Of a stretch of 5,649 nucleotides of DNA, positions 4,492 to 5,649 are shown one piece after another. The notes under the pieces are model-generated. The model saw only the letters and a list, made by a program, of their open reading frames with translations. It had not been told where the DNA came from and did no database searches. The translations under genes were made by a program, and so were the position numbers. How positions within the stretch are numbered: the first letter of the stretch is position 1; every line of letters begins with the position of its first letter. This DNA comes from Oxalobacteraceae bacterium UBA7693 (GTDB lineage Bacteria > Pseudomonadota > Gammaproteobacteria > Burkholderiales > Burkholderiaceae_D), in contig DLGN01000038.1 of NCBI GenBank assembly GCA_002482715.1, positions 1 to 5,649 on the forward strand, given 5' to 3'.

Positions 4492-5649
4492 ATGAAAACC
4501 TCTGCACGTTTGCATAAAAAATCGTTGACGCGTAAGCCCTTGCGTAAGACGGCAATTGCCGTCGGACTGACGTGTATTTGTTCCCTAGCAACGACAGCGT
4601 TGTATGCGCAGACTCAGACTGGCAGCGTGCTTCTGGTGGATAAGGCACCGCAAATCGTCGTGATCAGTGGCACGCGCTATGAGCAATTTGTTGAGAACTT
4701 GCCCTTGTCGATTGACGTCATTGAACAAAAAGAATTGGAACGTTTGGGGATTGTTGATATTCGCGATCTGGCAAAAAATTTGTCGAATGTTGAGGTCAAG
4801 CGAGCGCCTGCGCGGTTCACAGTGACGGGTGTCGGTAATGCCACCGGACGGGATGGAAACGCCGGCTTTAGTATTCGCGGACAAGATGGCAATCGCGTGT
4901 TGATGTTGATCGATGGCATGCGCTTGCCGCGTAGTTATATCAATGGCAGCAATGCATTTGGACGTGATTCAATTGCGATGAATCTGGTACGTCAAGTCGA
5001 GATCGTACGTGGCCCAGCTTCTGTTCTTTATGGCTCTGATGGCTTAGCAGGTTTAGTCAATTTTATGAGCTTGGAGCCACATGATTTTTTACAGGAGAAA
5101 AATGCCGCACCTAAGGAATTTGGTGGCAAAGTGCTCGCCGCTTGGAGTGGAGATGACCACAGCCGTCATCTCAATGCGAGCTTAGCAGGGCGCTTGAATC
5201 CGCAATGGAGTTGGCTGTTGAGTGTTAACACTGGCAAAGCGAGAGGACTGGAAAATAAGGGCGTCAACGATGCTCCAAATATTGATCGTACACGTCCAAA
5301 TCCGCAGGATGACCAATCACAATCAGTGCTGGCAAAATTGCTGTATCAGCCAGAGGCAGGCCAAAAGCATAGCTTGAGTTTAGAGCACGTAGGAAAAACT
5401 TCGAACTTTGAACTTTTATCGAGTCGCGCGAAGCTACCAATGACGACAGCTGCAGCTGTCAAAGGTGAAAGTGTACATAAAGATTTCCAACGCGATCGCC
5501 TTAGCTTGATCAGTCGTTATGATTTGAAGAACGACTGGATAGATCATCTGCAAAGCCATCTCAGTTATCAAGACAGTAGCGCACAAGATGATGGTGTGAC
5601 GCATAGAAATATTTTGGCAGATCGCATACGTAAAGTATCGTATGCAGAG
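4492..5649 (+). CDS. TonB-dependent receptor, haem/haemoglobin family, N-terminal part cut by window edge
   Basis: Outer-membrane receptor for TonB-powered uptake, probably of haem or haem proteins; 386 codons are visible and the rest of the barrel is missing. A long basic n-region (1-19) precedes a hydrophobic stretch (about 20-38), with likely cleavage after LYA (residue 39). A TonB-box-like QIVVIS (54-59) follows. The plug domain (about 65-195) has PLSIDVIEQKELER, FSIRGQDGNRVLMLIDGMR (126-144) and VEIVRGPASVLYGSDGLAG (169-187), very like BhuR-type haem receptors. NPQDDQSQSVLAKLLYQP (270-287) is typical of the haemoglobin/transferrin/lactoferrin receptor family. The FRAP/NPNL region and haem-binding histidines would lie beyond the edge, so the ligand is not proven. 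The ATG is supported by GGAG five nt upstream. The gene follows the regulator in the same direction but 375 nt away, with its own candidate promoter. No ECF sigma/anti-sigma pair such as hurIR precedes it. Confidence 0.9.
   Translation, partial: MKTSARLHKKSLTRKPLRKTAIAVGLTCICSLATTALYAQTQTGSVLLVDKAPQIVVISGTRYEQFVENLPLSIDVIEQKELERLGIVDIRDLAKNLSNVEVKRAPARFTVTGVGNATGRDGNAGFSIRGQDGNRVLMLIDGMRLPRSYINGSNAFGRDSIAMNLVRQVEIVRGPASVLYGSDGLAGLVNFMSLEPHDFLQEKNAAPKEFGGKVLAAWSGDDHSRHLNASLAGRLNPQWSWLLSVNTGKARGLENKGVNDAPNIDRTRPNPQDDQSQSVLAKLLYQPEAGQKHSLSLEHVGKTSNFELLSSRAKLPMTTAAAVKGESVHKDFQRDRLSLISRYDLKNDWIDHLQSHLSYQDSSAQDDGVTHRNILADRIRKVSYAE

Noticed and set aside
4439..4919. Three overlapping minus-strand open frames opposite the start of the receptor gene.
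   Set aside because: The plus strand encodes an evident signal peptide and plug domain here, and the antisense products are rich in Arg, Ser and Pro with no motif.

Overview
The window suggests a Gram-negative proteobacterium of moderate GC content. The evidence is an outer-membrane TonB-dependent receptor with a signal peptide, Shine-Dalgarno sites of the AAGGAG/GGAG type, and a haem-receptor plug of the kind found in Bordetella and Pseudomonas relatives. A beta- or gammaproteobacterium is the best guess; the genus cannot be read from this sequence.

Layout. Positions 1-1919 hold a leftward operon of two genes: an ABC ATPase (999-1919) followed 12 nt later by a membrane permease that runs off the left edge (1-986). 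The visible part of the permease resembles the first membrane domain of the large ABC-2 permease proteins that carry an M1-type aminopeptidase domain; the peptidase part, if present, lies outside the window. Positions 1920-2185 are a divergent regulatory region rich in small inverted and direct repeats. Positions 2186-4116 hold a rightward operon: a LytS/YehU-type six-helix sensor histidine kinase that starts with TTG, then 20 nt later a LytTR-type response regulator. Positions 4117-4491 are noncoding, with a weak candidate terminator and a candidate promoter overlapped by a CTAGTT inverted repeat. Positions 4492-5649 encode the first 386 residues of a TonB-dependent receptor of the haem/haemoglobin family, cut by the right edge.

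How the parts may work together. A kinase-regulator pair divergent from an ABC-2 exporter recalls Bacillus subtilis NatK-NatR and natAB, in which a LytTR-type regulator controls a neighbouring ABC-2 transporter. By analogy, this pair is inferred to control the ATPase-permease operon through the shared intergenic region, where two CGTTYAC repeats resemble half-sites of the general LytTR consensus. The TonB-dependent receptor has its own leader and may be an independent iron or haem uptake gene, although control by the same regulator is possible. No RNA genes, CRISPR arrays or insertion sequences were seen.
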